The notes beneath the pieces are model-generated. The model saw only the letters and a program-made list of their open reading frames with translations, did no database searches and was not told where the DNA came from. Below are positions 33,170 through 46,200 of a stretch of 64,000 nt of DNA, one piece after another. Each line of letters starts with the position of its first letter. The stretch's first letter is position 1. Position numbers and translations under genes: made by a program. Source of the DNA: Pomacea canaliculata (lineage: Eukaryota; Mollusca; Gastropoda; Architaenioglossa; Ampullariidae); assembly GCF_003073045.1 (NCBI RefSeq), contig NC_037597.1:3100190-3164189 (forward strand), read 5' to 3'.

Positions 33170-35200
33170 TTTGAGTCGCTACAACGGGTACCTGCCTCCA
33201 CTGAGGTTTATGAGAAAATCAGGCAGCAAGGGTGGAGGAAGTGGGCCCAAGAAAAGTGAAGACACCTTAATCCCCAAAGATTCAGTAAGGGTAGGACCTT
33301 TATGGATCTCATGTGGGTTATCTACTACTGGTAAATATCACTACACAAGTACTTGATCAGCAATTGTCATAACTGTGAATACTATAATGAAGTTATATGC
33401 TTTTTATTCTTGACTGATAGCAGCATGAAATAATTCAACCTATGTGGTAGTCCACCTTCCCACTCTAAAACACAAAACTTCTCAAAAAGAATTGTTTGTA
33501 AATATAAGCCATGAACCAAATCAAATTTTATATTCTGTCCGAGGAAGTACAAGAAAGTTATTGGTCTTTTAATGGTAAACCCAATCACATATACAAACAT
33601 AATATAAGCATAACAAACATTAGTTCACATGTGTCATTTTTGGTATGTGTTTTGCCATTTGTTATGGCTTCTGAGGTACTGCATTTACTCTCAGACTCCC
33701 TTAAGCCATGGATTCATCTGTAATCCCCTCCACTGCTGGTTCACCCATTTCTTTGTCACTGACACGCCCAAAGGGTCCTACAATGCTGCCTAGCAAAACC
33801 TTCTCCTGCAACTCTAAGAGCTGTCCCACACCAGTCTCCATCTGCTTTTTCTCTGAACAGGAAGAGGAATCTGCTTCATGCTTTAAAACAAATCCTAACT
33901 TGCATGTGTCACTGTATCTTTCCACCAACTTTATTGTTAGAATTAAGGACTAGAATAAGTCGTTTCTCTAAGTTACTGTAGGGCCAAGATGTGACCAGGA
34001 TATTGCCAATCTTTGGCCAAGTCTGGGTCAATTTTAACTTTCAATCTTGAACCAATATTGCAACCAAGGAAAATCCAATATTGGAGACAAATATATATAT
34101 AGACAAAATAACACTAACTTCAGACTCAAACAGGTCGCAAGATAAACTGAAGGTGTGTGACGTGTGTCCATTTCATTACTCTTTCAAGAAGAATAACTAT
34201 TATTGAAGAATGAAGAAAGCCTGAGATCCGCCACGTACTTCCAGTTCGTCCATACGGACCCAGACGTGATGAATGTGTACAATCGTCAAAAAATCTTCTG
34301 ATAAGAGCCCGCGGAGTTGCGACCTCCTGGTGACCCTTTACATAGCCGTGCACACCCTCTGGCGGTGACACACGTGAGATGACTTTTAAAACACCTGTCG
34401 TCGTCTACACCATCTGTGTCTTTTTTTTAACATATATCTCTGTTTGATGAACTCGACCAAGAGCACACAAACACATACACACGCGCACACACACACACAC
34501 ACACACGTACATAGACACACGTGCAAGCGTGTAGGTACGCACTCCATACAGCGTTAGTCAAATGATGTGAACCCTAATACAGACGGTGGTATTATCTATT
34601 CCCTGTGAAATAGTGTCAAGGTAGATAACAGATAATAGAAATAGCAGCTGGGGAAAGAGGGAAGAAGGTATGTGATAGTAAAACTAGTCTGGTATTACGA
34701 CATCCTCTTCAGCTAATAAACACCAAGTTGTTTCTTGTTATCTGGAAGGTTTTTATACTCAGGGGTCAAAGTCCTCAGGAAGGACCCTGTTGTGCGGGAA
34801 ACTCCCTCCAAAGTCCTCTCATGTTAGGGAGATAATCTTTCAGCTCAACAAGGAGACAATTTTAGTTTAGTTTACAAACCTGTGTGTCAGTGGTAAAAGT
34901 CTATAGCCTGTGGCCAGAGGATAGAAAAAGTGAAACATTAAATAGTTTTGGTTCTGGTTATTGACCTAACAGTGTTCTAACGCAAGATTCGATCATCGTT
35001 TGATGATGAGAAGGTGAATACCTCAGGAGTGGACTTTCTGTAACGCAGAGGGCGAGTATCTGTTTACTTTGATTGCTTTGAAACTGTGTGCTCATCAGCA
35101 AACATACCTGAGCTGCCGTGTGGCTTCACCGCCAGATAACCTGCTCCTGTGGCTGCTGTACATGTGAACATCAACTTTGATTCTCACCTGAGAGTCGAGC
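33170..35200. other. Spacer between CUB array and EGF array
   Basis: No recognised gene. Short frames at 33171-33356 and on both strands of 33700-33950 have no motif I can name and no splice context. A (CA)n run lies near 34475-34505. Confidence 0.4.
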
Positions 35201-35210
35201 TTTAGCATCA

Positions 35211-37279
35211 ATGGCGGACAGGAATGGTCATGTGGAAATCACAGGTAAGATCTCTTGGTAGGTGTCTTGTGTGTACGGACTTGTTGTCTATGATCATGTT
35301 GTTGTGTATTTACCTTCTTTTTGAAAGATCAGTTATTTATGGGTCAGGCATAGGTAGATGTGCAATACTTGTGCTGGGAGGTAAGAGAAAGAAGAAATTA
35401 AAGAGAGTGAGAGGTAGGTCACTCTGTCTTGTCACGAAGAAATCAGTCTTTGTCTTGTTCAGTGAACCCAAGAACACACTATCTCTTTCTCAGTTTCTCT
35501 TTCACACACACACGCACAGAAAGAAAGGCTTTGAGTGTTTCATCAGGTTCTCAACATTTAGTTTTGCTGTCTTCCCCTTAGCTCTGTCTTAAAGTTCTAG
35601 TCTTCATGTAGCCGATGTTCACATTTTTCAAGATTCAAAGTGTTCACAATGCTGATACATGTATTTTATATTTGTTCAGTTCCCATCGACTTCTGTTCTT
35701 TATTGCCATGTCGGAACGATGGACGATGTCAAAACACGGGAACCTCCTACATCTGCCACTGCCCCAGCAACTTCAGGGCCCACACTGTGAGCACTGTAAG
35801 AAAACACGTACATTTAAAATATTAATGGGATATCAGTATATATCAGTACACGATCCCTCTGACTTTCTTGTGAACAGTTGAAGTAAGAGTAGAGTAAGCG
35901 TGAGCGTTCAAAATAGTTTCGTTCATTGTTCTTTCGGTGTCTGCGTGTGTTCGCGTGTTCTGTGTGTATAACTGTGTTTGCATGTTGTGTAGGTGCGTGT
36001 GTGCGTGCGTATGCAACTGTCCCCAGCAGCATAGAATACTGAAGACACAAGGGTTCACATCCTGTCTATGGGACTCACATTGTTTAAACACTACGTGCAG
36101 CAAGGGGCGTTCAGTTGTTAACCAGTTTGCTTGGTTGCATTGCTGATGCCCAGGAATCTGTTTGTAGCTGTGCCCGAAATATATATGTAAAACATTGTGA
36201 CACATGTCAATAAAGTTGAGAAAAACTTGGCCACTACAGACTGTATTAGGCAAACCACAGATACAGTCAAGATACTACAGGGATCTGTCCCATGGACACT
36301 GAACACCTTACCGTTCACTATCCTATTTGAAAGTAGCTGTGGTCCTTAATTTCTGCTGAGCAAACATTGACGCAAACGTTTTAATGTAGTTTTATATTAA
36401 TCGAAAATTTCCTGTGTGTTAAGTATTTTTGTAAATAATTTAAAATTGTGTTTTGATATAATTTCTCCTTGTTTACCTCTGTATGTGTTGTAAACGTGAT
36501 GAATACACCTCACTCAGTCTTATCATGGAGTGTGATATGTGACAGACTGTGAGCCCCAAGCTCTGTCTCTGTCTCTGTCAAGACTGTGAATACTGTGAAG
36601 ACTGTGTTTGTCGAGATGCTTCAGATGAAATCACTCTGTTGTAGATGTAGATGACAGAACGTTGAACGTCAACTGGGTCACCACCGCACCCCAGCCAAGG
36701 GAGACAACCACAGCCAACTCTCTAAGCGCCCCGGGGACTGCGGCCCTTGGTTCTCTCCTCGCCTTAGTGGTTCTCACCTTAATATTCGTCGTCTGCTGCT
36801 TGTGGAGGTCAAAGACACGACATCTACCCCAATCCACTTCCGGTCGGCCTGCAAACGGAAGGACGAACACGATGCCCAGCCTCAGCAGCTTCAACTCCAT
36901 TTCGGAAAGAGTGTCGTACACTGTCCACAGAGATACGAGTGTGGACAGCCGGGTAGATGGAGGGTCGGTCAACCACGGGTATGACCCGGATAGAGACTTG
37001 CCTCCGCCGTATCTGTCAGTCGTGGGGGAGCCAAAGCTCATCATTGACGTGGACCACTGTCAGGAGCTGCCGCCATCGTACAATGACGTCGTCGCCGCGG
37101 AAAGTGACGTGTACGCTACGTCAGGGGCAAGCGAGGTCACGACGTCACAGAACGAACACAGGAATTCGGAATGCAATGTTACGTCAATGCAGGACAGACA
37201 CACTGCGTCACTGGACGTTGAGGATACGTCAGTCCACAGAGAGACTACGTGTGTAGACGTCGACATTTCTCCAGTATAG
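35211..37279 (+). CDS. EGF gene 4: one EGF-like domain, transmembrane segment, paired PPxY tail
   Basis: Exons: possible first exon 35211-35244 ('MADRNGHVEITG', not a classical signal peptide), EGF exon 35680-35795, tail exon 36645-37279. The EGF exon shows 'FCSLLPCRNDGRCQNTGTSY' then 'ICHC', but a 1-base deletion near 35778 puts the sixth cysteine (GPHCEH) in another frame, and the downstream exon would then begin ATG TAG. The last exon is a clean frame: stalk, hydrophobic 'LGSLLALVVLTLIFVVCCLW', then a tail of about 160 residues with PPPY (37001-37012) and PPSY (37070-37081). Intact tail plus broken EGF suggests an assembly error or very recent loss. Confidence 0.65.
36645..37279 (+). CDS. 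Gene 4 transmembrane and PPxY tail exon
   Basis: Acceptor gttgtag/ATGTAG is used in the frame AT GTA GAT, phase 1. The threonine-rich stalk 'TTAPQPRETTTANS' precedes the membrane helix. Downstream are 'DLPPPYLSVVGEP' and 'ELPPSYNDVVAAE', the same pair as genes 5 and 6. The C-terminus is rich in Ser/Thr, Val-Thr-Ser and Glu. PPxY pairs of this kind bind WW domains, for example in NEDD4-family ligases. Confidence 0.8.
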
Positions 37280-37369
37280 CGCACAAACACTAGTACACAG
37301 TGTGAAGGCGAGCTTTACTTGTCAGTTAGTCCACAGATCTGACGGCCTTAGCGTACCTGTACATTTTAT

Positions 37370-37745
37370 ACGTTGTACATAAACATTTATACATTGTACA
37401 TAAACATACATTGTGCATATGTATTTATGCATTTACCATACATTTTGTACATTGTACATATACATACAGTGTGAACACGTTTTCTATAGTGTACATACAT
37501 ATTTTATACATTGTACATAAACATTTATATATTGGACATACACATTTATACATTGTACCTATGTATTTCTACATTTTACATACATTTTATACATTGTACA
37601 TAGACATATTTATAGATTGTATATAGACATTTTCATACAGTGTGCAACATTTTGTATAGTGTACATACACATTTTATACATTGTATATAGACATATTCAT
37701 ACAGTGTGCAACATTTTCTATAGTGTACATACACATTTTATACAT
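37370..37745. repeat. Imperfect tandem repeat around TACATTGTACATA
   Basis: More than ten AT-rich units of roughly 20-30 bp immediately downstream of gene 4. Confidence 0.9.
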
Positions 37746-38279
37746 TCTCAGTGCACATCGAAATTGTAATAACAGAGACAACAACTAACAAAAAGACAAT
37801 CAATCAATCAATCAGTCAATTAATCATATCACCATGTACCTTATTCCAAACGCATTTTAATTAGTTTGTTTTAAAAGCATTTAAAAACAAAGCTGGAGGT
37901 GTACAAACACTAAGTATCCGGGTGTTCTGAACTGTTTTTATTATTCCTTTCGAGATATTTTTTTCTACCCCTCGAAGACGTTCCTTTGGTTCTCAGCAGC
38001 AGCCGGACACAAGATTCAGCAAGTAGTTCACATCACTGGTATGTTTGTGAACTGATCTACAAAGAAAGAATAGAAAGTGAAATGTCATAGAGTGCAAAGA
38101 GATATTATTTGTGAGTATTGAGTGACATGCGGATGCTGTAACACATCACAAGACCCGGACTTGATTTCCTAAACGCGTTTAGGCCTGCACGGCCTTAGAT
38201 AACGATGTCTCGAGTGACGTCATTGGGGTCACCATGACTCGACTAAATCTTTGCTCCTTAGGAGTATGCGCTGTACAAA

Positions 38280-38311
<32 letters not shown>

Positions 38312-39700
38312 CTGTTCTCAGCACATATCATGTTGTGTACACATCGCTTGTGCAATACCCGTTACCCTTAGTAGCACGTGACTGTCTTCGTGTAAACTAT
38401 CAATGTTACTGTGTACAATATATTACACTTAAGTTATATGTGTAAACTATCGTGAAGTCTGTGCCATGTCTCAATGAGTTCGATGCTGATATTTATTGTG
38501 TAACTTTTCTTGGCTTATACCAATAGTTTGCTTGTTACAACTGAATAAGAATATTTGAACTTGTTTAACCCGTTGTTCGTTCAGACACATTTAAATACAA
38601 TATAACAGCTGTGCAACAATATTAACATCAGCAAGTAGTTTTATTTTGTCTTTTGTTGCTGGTGTTGTCATCTTATTCACAGAATATGGCGTCGGCATCG
38701 GTTGGTAAAGGTGTGGAGGTTGTTGATGGCGTTGCAAGGCGATGGATATCGTTGGTTGTGTGTTTCAACATCAGCAAACACCGAGCCAACTTTAAGCATC
38801 TTGGAGCCTCTTCTACCACAAACTTGTCGGCAAATAGGAAAACTGTTTCCGATAATAAGTTTCTCTACTTCGAAGAATGTTGGATATTACATTCCTTTAA
38901 CAGAACGATCGAATAACAATAAACATACCCTGGCCAGTTTACTGATATGTGGTTTCTTCAAAATGACAGCTTTGATCATTCTGTCTCTCCTCCTGGCCAA
39001 CGTCTCTCTTTATTTTCTCTTTCTCATTCACGCGCACGCACGTTGATGAAGAATCTTTTTTTTTAACCTTTTTTTCTGTAACCGATCGACGTTGAGCTGT
39101 ACTTGTACTTACTGTACATTAAACGAGTGAACCCATGACTAGGATCAGATATAATCTTCCTAAAACTACAACACGTCTTGTCTCAATAGATAACAGTCGT
39201 GTCATTGCACTTACACAACCCCTGGTGATCATATGTTGACAATGAACGAAAACATTATATAACATAACAATGTTGACCATCAACGACACGTTCCGATATT
39301 CTCTGACGACTCCCTCAGAAATTATTATTTTGTACTTTTGTCTGTGTTAAAATGTTACAGACTGACCATTTCTAAATTTAAGTTGAATTTGATAAATAAA
39401 ATTTTAATGGGTGGTCTTAAGAAAGAAAACAGTATTCAGAGGTGAGAGCGACGATGAGCGATGAGTGGTCAGTGATGATGCTGTAGAGGACACTACAAAG
39501 AAGATGCTCTGACCTGGAGACACTGTCCCGTGGGTCGTACTCTGTCCACCCCGGATGTTCTGTATGGTGTGGCAAAGAAAATCCCGCGAAGGATAATTTC
39601 TTTATAATTAGCAGCCAATCAGTTCTTCTCGGGTACACGTGCCTCCTTCGTCACATGGACTTGCCAGCCCCGCTGTTATATTGATAACCTCCACGATGAG
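37746..39700. other. Spacer between EGF genes 4 and 5
   Basis: A 77-codon frame from ATG at 38685 (starts 'MASASVGKGVEVV') is the only candidate and has no recognisable domain. An (ATT)n run is at 38282-38311. Nothing else is seen. Confidence 0.35.
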
Positions 39701-39735
39701 TTCGTCAGACGAGATTTGAGCTCGGAGATTGTAAA

Positions 39736-39948
39736 ATGTCACTGTCACCTACAAGCAGCCAAATTCCAGCAACAGGTGAGATCTTTGGAGGTAACACCTT
39801 GTTCACAGCGAGTTCATTATTCTCCTTCATCGTTCATTCATTTGTATTCGTGTATTATCAGAACATGTGAGCGCCAGTGAGTTTGTGTGAAGGAAAAAGA
39901 GGTTTGTGGTAAAAAAGACAAAGTGCAAGTCCGAATGTATGTATATGA

Positions 39949-39984
<36 letters not shown>

Positions 39985-41306
39985 GTAAGTATATCAAGGG
40001 CCATGAGTATAATTCTCTAGTTGCGAATTCCTGTGTTACTTCCCCACATCAAATCGGGGGACGATGTACAAGCCGCGGGGAAAATTTCTATTGTGGTTGT
40101 CATAGCGACGTCTAGCGGGTTGAGGCATCAGGGAAATAAAAGAAACCAGTTCAAGTACTCTACATAACAAATGCTACGTCAGTAAGCACTTGAAGTGTTA
40201 TCGCTCGTTATCTTCCTTCTGTCGCTAACCCTTTGTTGACTGTTGTTGTGCTCATCTCTACTCAATACCTGAGCCTCGGGAAATACTCAAATACAGTCGG
40301 CAGACTACACTGGAGGTAGTCAAACCCCTAACTAAAGCTGTCAAATTACACTGAGCCCATCAAACTCTCAAATACACTTATATTTGAGGAAGTCAAACCG
40401 TCAAACGCAATCTGGAAGTTTGGAAGCAGTCAAACCCGCCAACATTATGATAGAATACTAGGTACAACATTAGCAGCGGTCAAGGTAACCTCATTTTCAG
40501 GACTCAGCAGTCATTTTTATTATTCTTTACATCTGATGTCGAAGACATGGTGACAGATTAGTACTCCTGCCATTAGTTTACTATGGTCCTTTAAATAATT
40601 ACTGTTTGTAATTGTTCATCTTCTGTGTAAGATATATTGCGCTTGTTTTTTAACACCTGTCGTGTTGATAAACTGGGGTGCGTGCAAACAATATACATCA
40701 GGATTTATCTGTAGGCGGATGACAGTGTTGTCATCACGTTGCTATGTTACTGAAATATTCAAGATTAGATTACTGTGTTGCAGATGACGGGTTGCCGGAC
40801 ATGAGCCTGCAATACATGGCACTAAGACCGAGGACGACGACTGATGCCAACATGCCGCCATTTCATGGACTGTAGCCCTGACTCCTGTCATCGTTCTTCT
40901 CATCCTCTTCGTCGTCCTTATCGTCTGCTGCTTGTGCAGGGCCAAGGCAGGGTCAGGGCGATTGTTTTCTGACGATTCTCTCAGAAGAAGCCGTCATCAC
41001 ACGAACACTTGTGTCATCGAGATCATTTCTCTGCCTCACAGTGTGCCTCTACCTTCCTCTCACGGGCACGGGAGGCCCAATGGACGGTCGGTTCGTTCCG
41101 GGTATGATGAGGTCATAGACTTACCTCCCCCCTACCCGACTGTGGTAGCTGACCTGAAGAGCGTCAGTGACAAGGACGATGCTCCTGAGTGGCCGCCATC
41201 GTACGACGAGGCAGCCGCGGAGACACTACCAACGCCAGCACCATGTGACGCGCACGTTACGTCAACAGGGGATGACGCTATGACGTCACAGAACAGAATC
41301 ACGTGA
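39736..41306 (+). pseudogene. EGF gene 5: degenerate EGF-TM-PPxY paralogue
   Basis: The first exon 39736-39775 ('MSLSPTSSQIPAT') shares its donor region with gene 4 (cag/gt.agatct.ttgg). The EGF-like exon at 40021 reads 'NSCVTSPHQIGGRCTSRGEN' then 'FYCGCHSDV' and stops. Cys2 has become His and the last cysteine is lost. In the final exon (acceptor at about 40783) the frame entered from the splice stops at TAG before the membrane segment, while hydrophobic 'LTPVIVLLILFVVLIVCCLC' and the tail lie in another frame. The tail keeps PPPY (41124-41135) and PPSY (41193-41204). Confidence 0.7.
39945..39986. repeat. (ATGTAT)n microsatellite
   Basis: Hexanucleotide run in the intron before the EGF relic of gene 5. 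Confidence 0.93.
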
Positions 41307-41309
41307 TCA

Positions 41310-42220
41310 CAGACTACTCTACAGCAGAAATACAACTTACAGGTCGCTCCAATGGACACTCCGTCACGTGAATATTTGGGTTGTCTGCTTCTTGTAATCT
41401 TATTCTCGGATTGTTAAAAGCGTTAAGCTCGTCATGGTGACGCTGAGAAACATTTTGATGGCGGACTAGTTTGAACTTTTTACAGAAAGTTTATAGTTCA
41501 TGCTAGAGCCAAGACGTGAAGATACCATTTGGTGGCCAAAACATGGACAAGTTCTTTGTGTCACTCCGAAGGAAATTTTTGATGTAACAAAACTGCTTAC
41601 CTACTACAGTTATTTCCTGTCTTAAAAATTGTTTTCTTAGACACATGACACCTAGGATTGTAATGACTTACTAAAGGAGGATTGATTGATGTTAAGATTA
41701 ACAAATTAATAAAATTGTAACAATAGTCTCTTCATTTCTTTGTGTTCATTTTAAATAAAATACTGCTGAAATTCATCAGCAGTTTGAACTTATTTTAAGA
41801 GATAAAATTATTATTTTGTAAACTTTATATCCCTTTATATACCTAGAAATTACGAAGTGCAGCTCTTCCTTTTTTATATTCTGATTTAATACTTCAAATA
41901 CCAAAAGCAATGAATGTTCATTGTCTTATTTATGAAGCCCTAGAGGTAATAAAAAAACTTCTGTAAAGGTCATAGAATTGTACTACATTTTATCTTAAAT
42001 ATACATTTGTAGGCAGGGGGATATTTGAATACAAGTTGTGCGAGCATTTCTCACATACATTTTCTATTTACATTACTAAAAATGAATTAATATGTATATT
42101 CACTCACATTTGCATCACATTGAAGGCTAGTTAAAATTGAGTCATAATAAATGTTCATCAAAATCTGGCTTAAGTCTCGAACCTCCATAAACAAAACATT
42201 ATTTTTGTGTTATCAGTATA
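41310..42220. other. AT-rich 3' flank of gene 5
   Basis: No coding feature. Several AATAAA-like motifs (for example about 41752) could serve as poly(A) signals. Confidence 0.4.
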
Positions 42221-42224
42221 GATA

Positions 42225-43260
42225 TAATATTCAGTCTCATGGTTAACTGATCTAAGAAAACAACTGGAGCAAAATAATGACGACATACAAGCGACTTGTT
42301 GATCGTCTCGCTTCACTGCACTGACCGACTTTTGTAAATGTCTCGTGTACATTCATGTCCTCAAAACACACACGTGGACACGCTTTATTTACTAACCTTG
42401 ATCAAACTGCTATCAGGCGAGTTCTCCCGCACGGTCACCTGTGTGCATAGATAATTATTTATATATATTGATTTTTTTCTTTGTAGTCTCGGCAACACCT
42501 GACTCACGCCACCCGGATGTTGCTGTGTCATACTGTGTGTGTGAGGAGAGAGGTGTGTGTTGACAGGCTTTGTGTTCCGTGTCTTTGTCGCCAGGTAAAT
42601 GTTTCTATCGTATGTTGTGTACGTCACTACTGACTTCGCTCAGCTTCACAGGTGAGATTCGAGCTTCACAACACGTGATTGCGCTGAGAAGTGGGAACCC
42701 TGGCAACCACCCGTGTGTAGCGAGCCGTGGAGCTTGGCAGCGAGCTACACAATGGACTCTGTCCTTGTCTTCCAGCTCGCCACAGAGCCGGTGACAGCAA
42801 TGCCAACATGGTGGCCCAGAACACACGGCAAGTGAAGGGACACTGTGTGTAGGGGAGTGGCGGCTGATATTATGAATATTAATATTAAAGTTTACGGTCA
42901 AACCTGACTCACGGACACCCGGATGTTTCTACATCATAGCCGGTGATGTGTAAGAAGCCCGAGGCCGGATCTGTGTTCCGTGTCGTCGCCGCCAGGTAAA
43001 ATATTCTAACACCTGTTGTGTACATCACTACTGACTTCTCAGTGAAGTTGAGAGATTCGAGCTTGACAACGTCGATGTCGTCTTTCAACAGCTCAGGTGA
43101 GTTTTTCAGACCCGAGGTTTGTACGTCACCCTTTGTCATCATTCACACAGGTGTTGTGCTACAAACATCGTTGTAAAGCTCACGTGACCAAGTGTTCAGT
43201 GAAATGTTGACCCCAGGTAACCTAGCCTAGATGAGAGACAGAGCTTGAAGGCGGCTGTTA
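42225..43260 (+). repeat. Segmental duplication copy: 5' region of gene 6 (also 63060-64000)
   Basis: Long near-identity to 63060-64000, and its first part to 51665-51955; the piece from 42905 is also repeated at 59046. It contains the candidate signal-peptide exon at 42612. It also contains an internal second version at about 42990-43100 that has lost the ATG but keeps 'TGTGTACATCACTACTGACT'. Confidence 0.85.
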
Positions 43261-46200
43261 AAAAGTAATGCCATTTATTGTATGTGAGCTACTTTTCACA
43301 TAAAAATAGAAAATAGAGATAATGTTGCTGACTTTGTTCGTGGAGTACTCGATGTATCAAATATCACAACGGTCTGTGTGTATCATGTGTTTGGTATTAG
43401 GATACAGCTTGTTACACATGACATTATCTATTATTAGATGAATGACCCAGGGACCAGGAGTTTAGATTAACAAAAACATTAAAGAGAGGACTAGCAGGTC
43501 AGAGAGTGGCTTTCTAACAAACCACAGGACTGAGCTGCCACAGCTACATGTGACATCATTGTATATATACTACATGTGACATCATTGTATATATATATGC
43601 TACATGTGACATCATTGTCATTTCTCTATATGATGGCAATTATGGGATAGCTAACAGAACTCATCAGTAACCTACAAGGCTGGTAGTCATGCAGCTAATT
43701 AGTTGCTTTACACAATAGCCACTAGAGAAAGATAAACATTTAAAAATTTATCTACACAGACAAACAAATAAAACCAAGTGTACTTTTGTTTACATTACAT
43801 CAGAAAATCTTTCTCCAAGACATCAGTCCTCTTCCTCAATAATCTTAAAATGTCTTCCTTTTTAAGAATGTACATCTGGATATTCCAACCTTTCTTCATG
43901 AAGTCTTTAAACTGTTAGTTTTGTCAAGTGAAGGCTCCTGTCTGCAGTGCACAATGCCTTGTTATACTTTGGTAATAGTCTGTTAGGTTGGTGCCACAGA
44001 GTTATGATATTGCTCGCTGTAACAAACCTGAACCTAACAAAGTTGTTTTTAAAAATATTAGTAGTGCATGGTTTATTAATCAACAACAACAGAATAATTA
44101 TGTTTGAGCTACCTACATGCACTTGACCTGTGGACTAGTTTACAACCATTGCATTCATCCTTGCTTGCTGCCTGCAGAGTGGATGAGTAGTGTTGTGTTT
44201 TATTTGTTGTTTGGAGTAGATTACTGACTGTGACATTCATGTGACAATTTGCTTATGATCAGATCTGTTTGTGTACATTTTCCACAAGGATGAATTAAGT
44301 ATTGTCATTGCATTGAAATACCTTACTCTAAAGGTCATATTTGCAACCCTCATCATTGTGACAGAAATAAGTTTCCCGAACAACTTTTGATAGTATAGCA
44401 GGACCATGTTTACCGATGTTTACTGATATATTATATCAGCAAGGTGACCATGTCACGTGACAGCCATACCTCTCCTCAGTGTGATACTAAGATTAGACAC
44501 AGGTAACCCGCTAGTGTTGTCTTCACATGCGTAAAGCTGTGACGTAAGTATCAACTGACTCATCCTTGTTTTGGTTTCGGCTATGAAACTTGTAGCTCTC
44601 ATACACCTCAAGTGTGCTACCCAAACAAAAGTCGTTGAACTTGTCGATGACAGTATGGATATCTTTGTCGTTCTCCCCTTCTGCAAAGGAAAATCCTTCG
44701 TAGATTTCTTGTGCGTCCTCACCAATGCAAGCTAATAGAACTGCACTACGATAAGCTGAATCTTCTTTATCAAGGCGCGTAGCTACCTCATAGTTCTGCC
44801 ATTGACGAAGAAATTTTTTCCAATTTACTTCAATGTTAGAAGACAAATCCAGCTTTGAGGGAACCGGAACGTTTGCAGTGAAGTGTTTTCTCTGGTGTGT
44901 CTCTGTCATGTTGCTGGCGTCCACAAAAAAAACGAAGTAACCAACGTTCTTGAAGTGGCGTACACGAATGTTTGTACTAAGCACCGCAAGTCAAAACTTA
45001 TGTAGAGTACACAAAACTTTGAATCATCCAAATGCACACTATGAAGACATGCTGCGAGAAATGTCACATTGCGAACTGGAACGTACTGCGCAATATTTCG
45101 AAATGGGAAAAACTTGCCCACCTGAAAGTTTCTGGAGAAACCACACAGCTAGCACTTTGCTGCTCACTTCTGACACCATGTGGTGTTATTGGTTTGTGGG
45201 TATTAGTGGTGGCATTCAATAAACTGTCAAGTTAAACCACGCACAAGAGACATTTTCTTGTAGGCTCCCGCTCAAGTATGTTTAATCCAAAACGGAACTA
45301 AACCTTTTACTGATTGTTACATTTTGGGAATAAGGACAACACTTGCCTTATGTCACACACGGTGTCAGTATGGTTAGTACACAATCAACACTGTAACTCT
45401 CCACGTGACACTTTAGTACCCAGTGACACTTTGCTGTTACATTGGTTTGTTTTGACAAGATAAGGCTGTCTTCATAATACTCAATCTATATTTCAGTTTG
45501 TGTGTGTCATCAGCTAACCTCTGTGCCTCATCTCCCTGTCAAAATGGAGGAACCTGCAAATCATGGTCTTCAAACTACTTTTGCTCCTGTCAACCTGGCT
45601 ACGTGGGGCTTAACTGTGACATCCGTAAGTAAGACTGTGCCATAGACACGGTAAACCACTCACAGTTTGCTGTCCGTACGGCCACGTGGTTGTTGACCTT
45701 AGCTCCTGCTACAGATACAGACCTGCTGACATCAGTTATGATTATTCAAAGCGCTTTACTTTTAAAGTGACACTTGTAATATTTTGTCAGGTACACTTCA
45801 TGAAACATATCCTTTGTTGCTGTTCAACTCTAGAATATAAACAACTTCATAACTTCAGTCAGTATGCCAGTCGACATACATTGTGATGAAATACTGACAG
45901 GAGTATTCACACCATACTTTTTTACCAAAATGAAAATCCATTTTCTTTTAATACAGATAAACTCACTCTCACTCTTTCTCTTTCTCTCTCTCTTTCTCTC
46001 TCTTTTTTTCTCTCTCTTGCTCTCTCTTTCTCTCTCTCTCTCTTGCTCTCTCTCTCTCTCTCTTGCTCTCTCTCTCTTTCTCTTTCTCTCTCTCTCTCCT
46101 GCTGAGGAAGAAGAGAGAGTTGTCCTTTGACTCAAAACAAGAATAAAGGATCCGTTCAGTTAATGTGTGAGTTTTACAAACATTCTTTAGAAACCGTTAT

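Noticed and set aside
33171..33950. Possible retrocopied gene fragments in several frames.
   Set aside because: No recognisable domain, no poly(A) tail or target duplication, and both strands open to similar extent.
45830..46135. Arg/Glu-rich minus-strand and Ser/Leu-rich plus-strand frames, also at 47898-48148.
   Set aside because: Products of (TC)n polypyrimidine repeats inside gene 6 introns.
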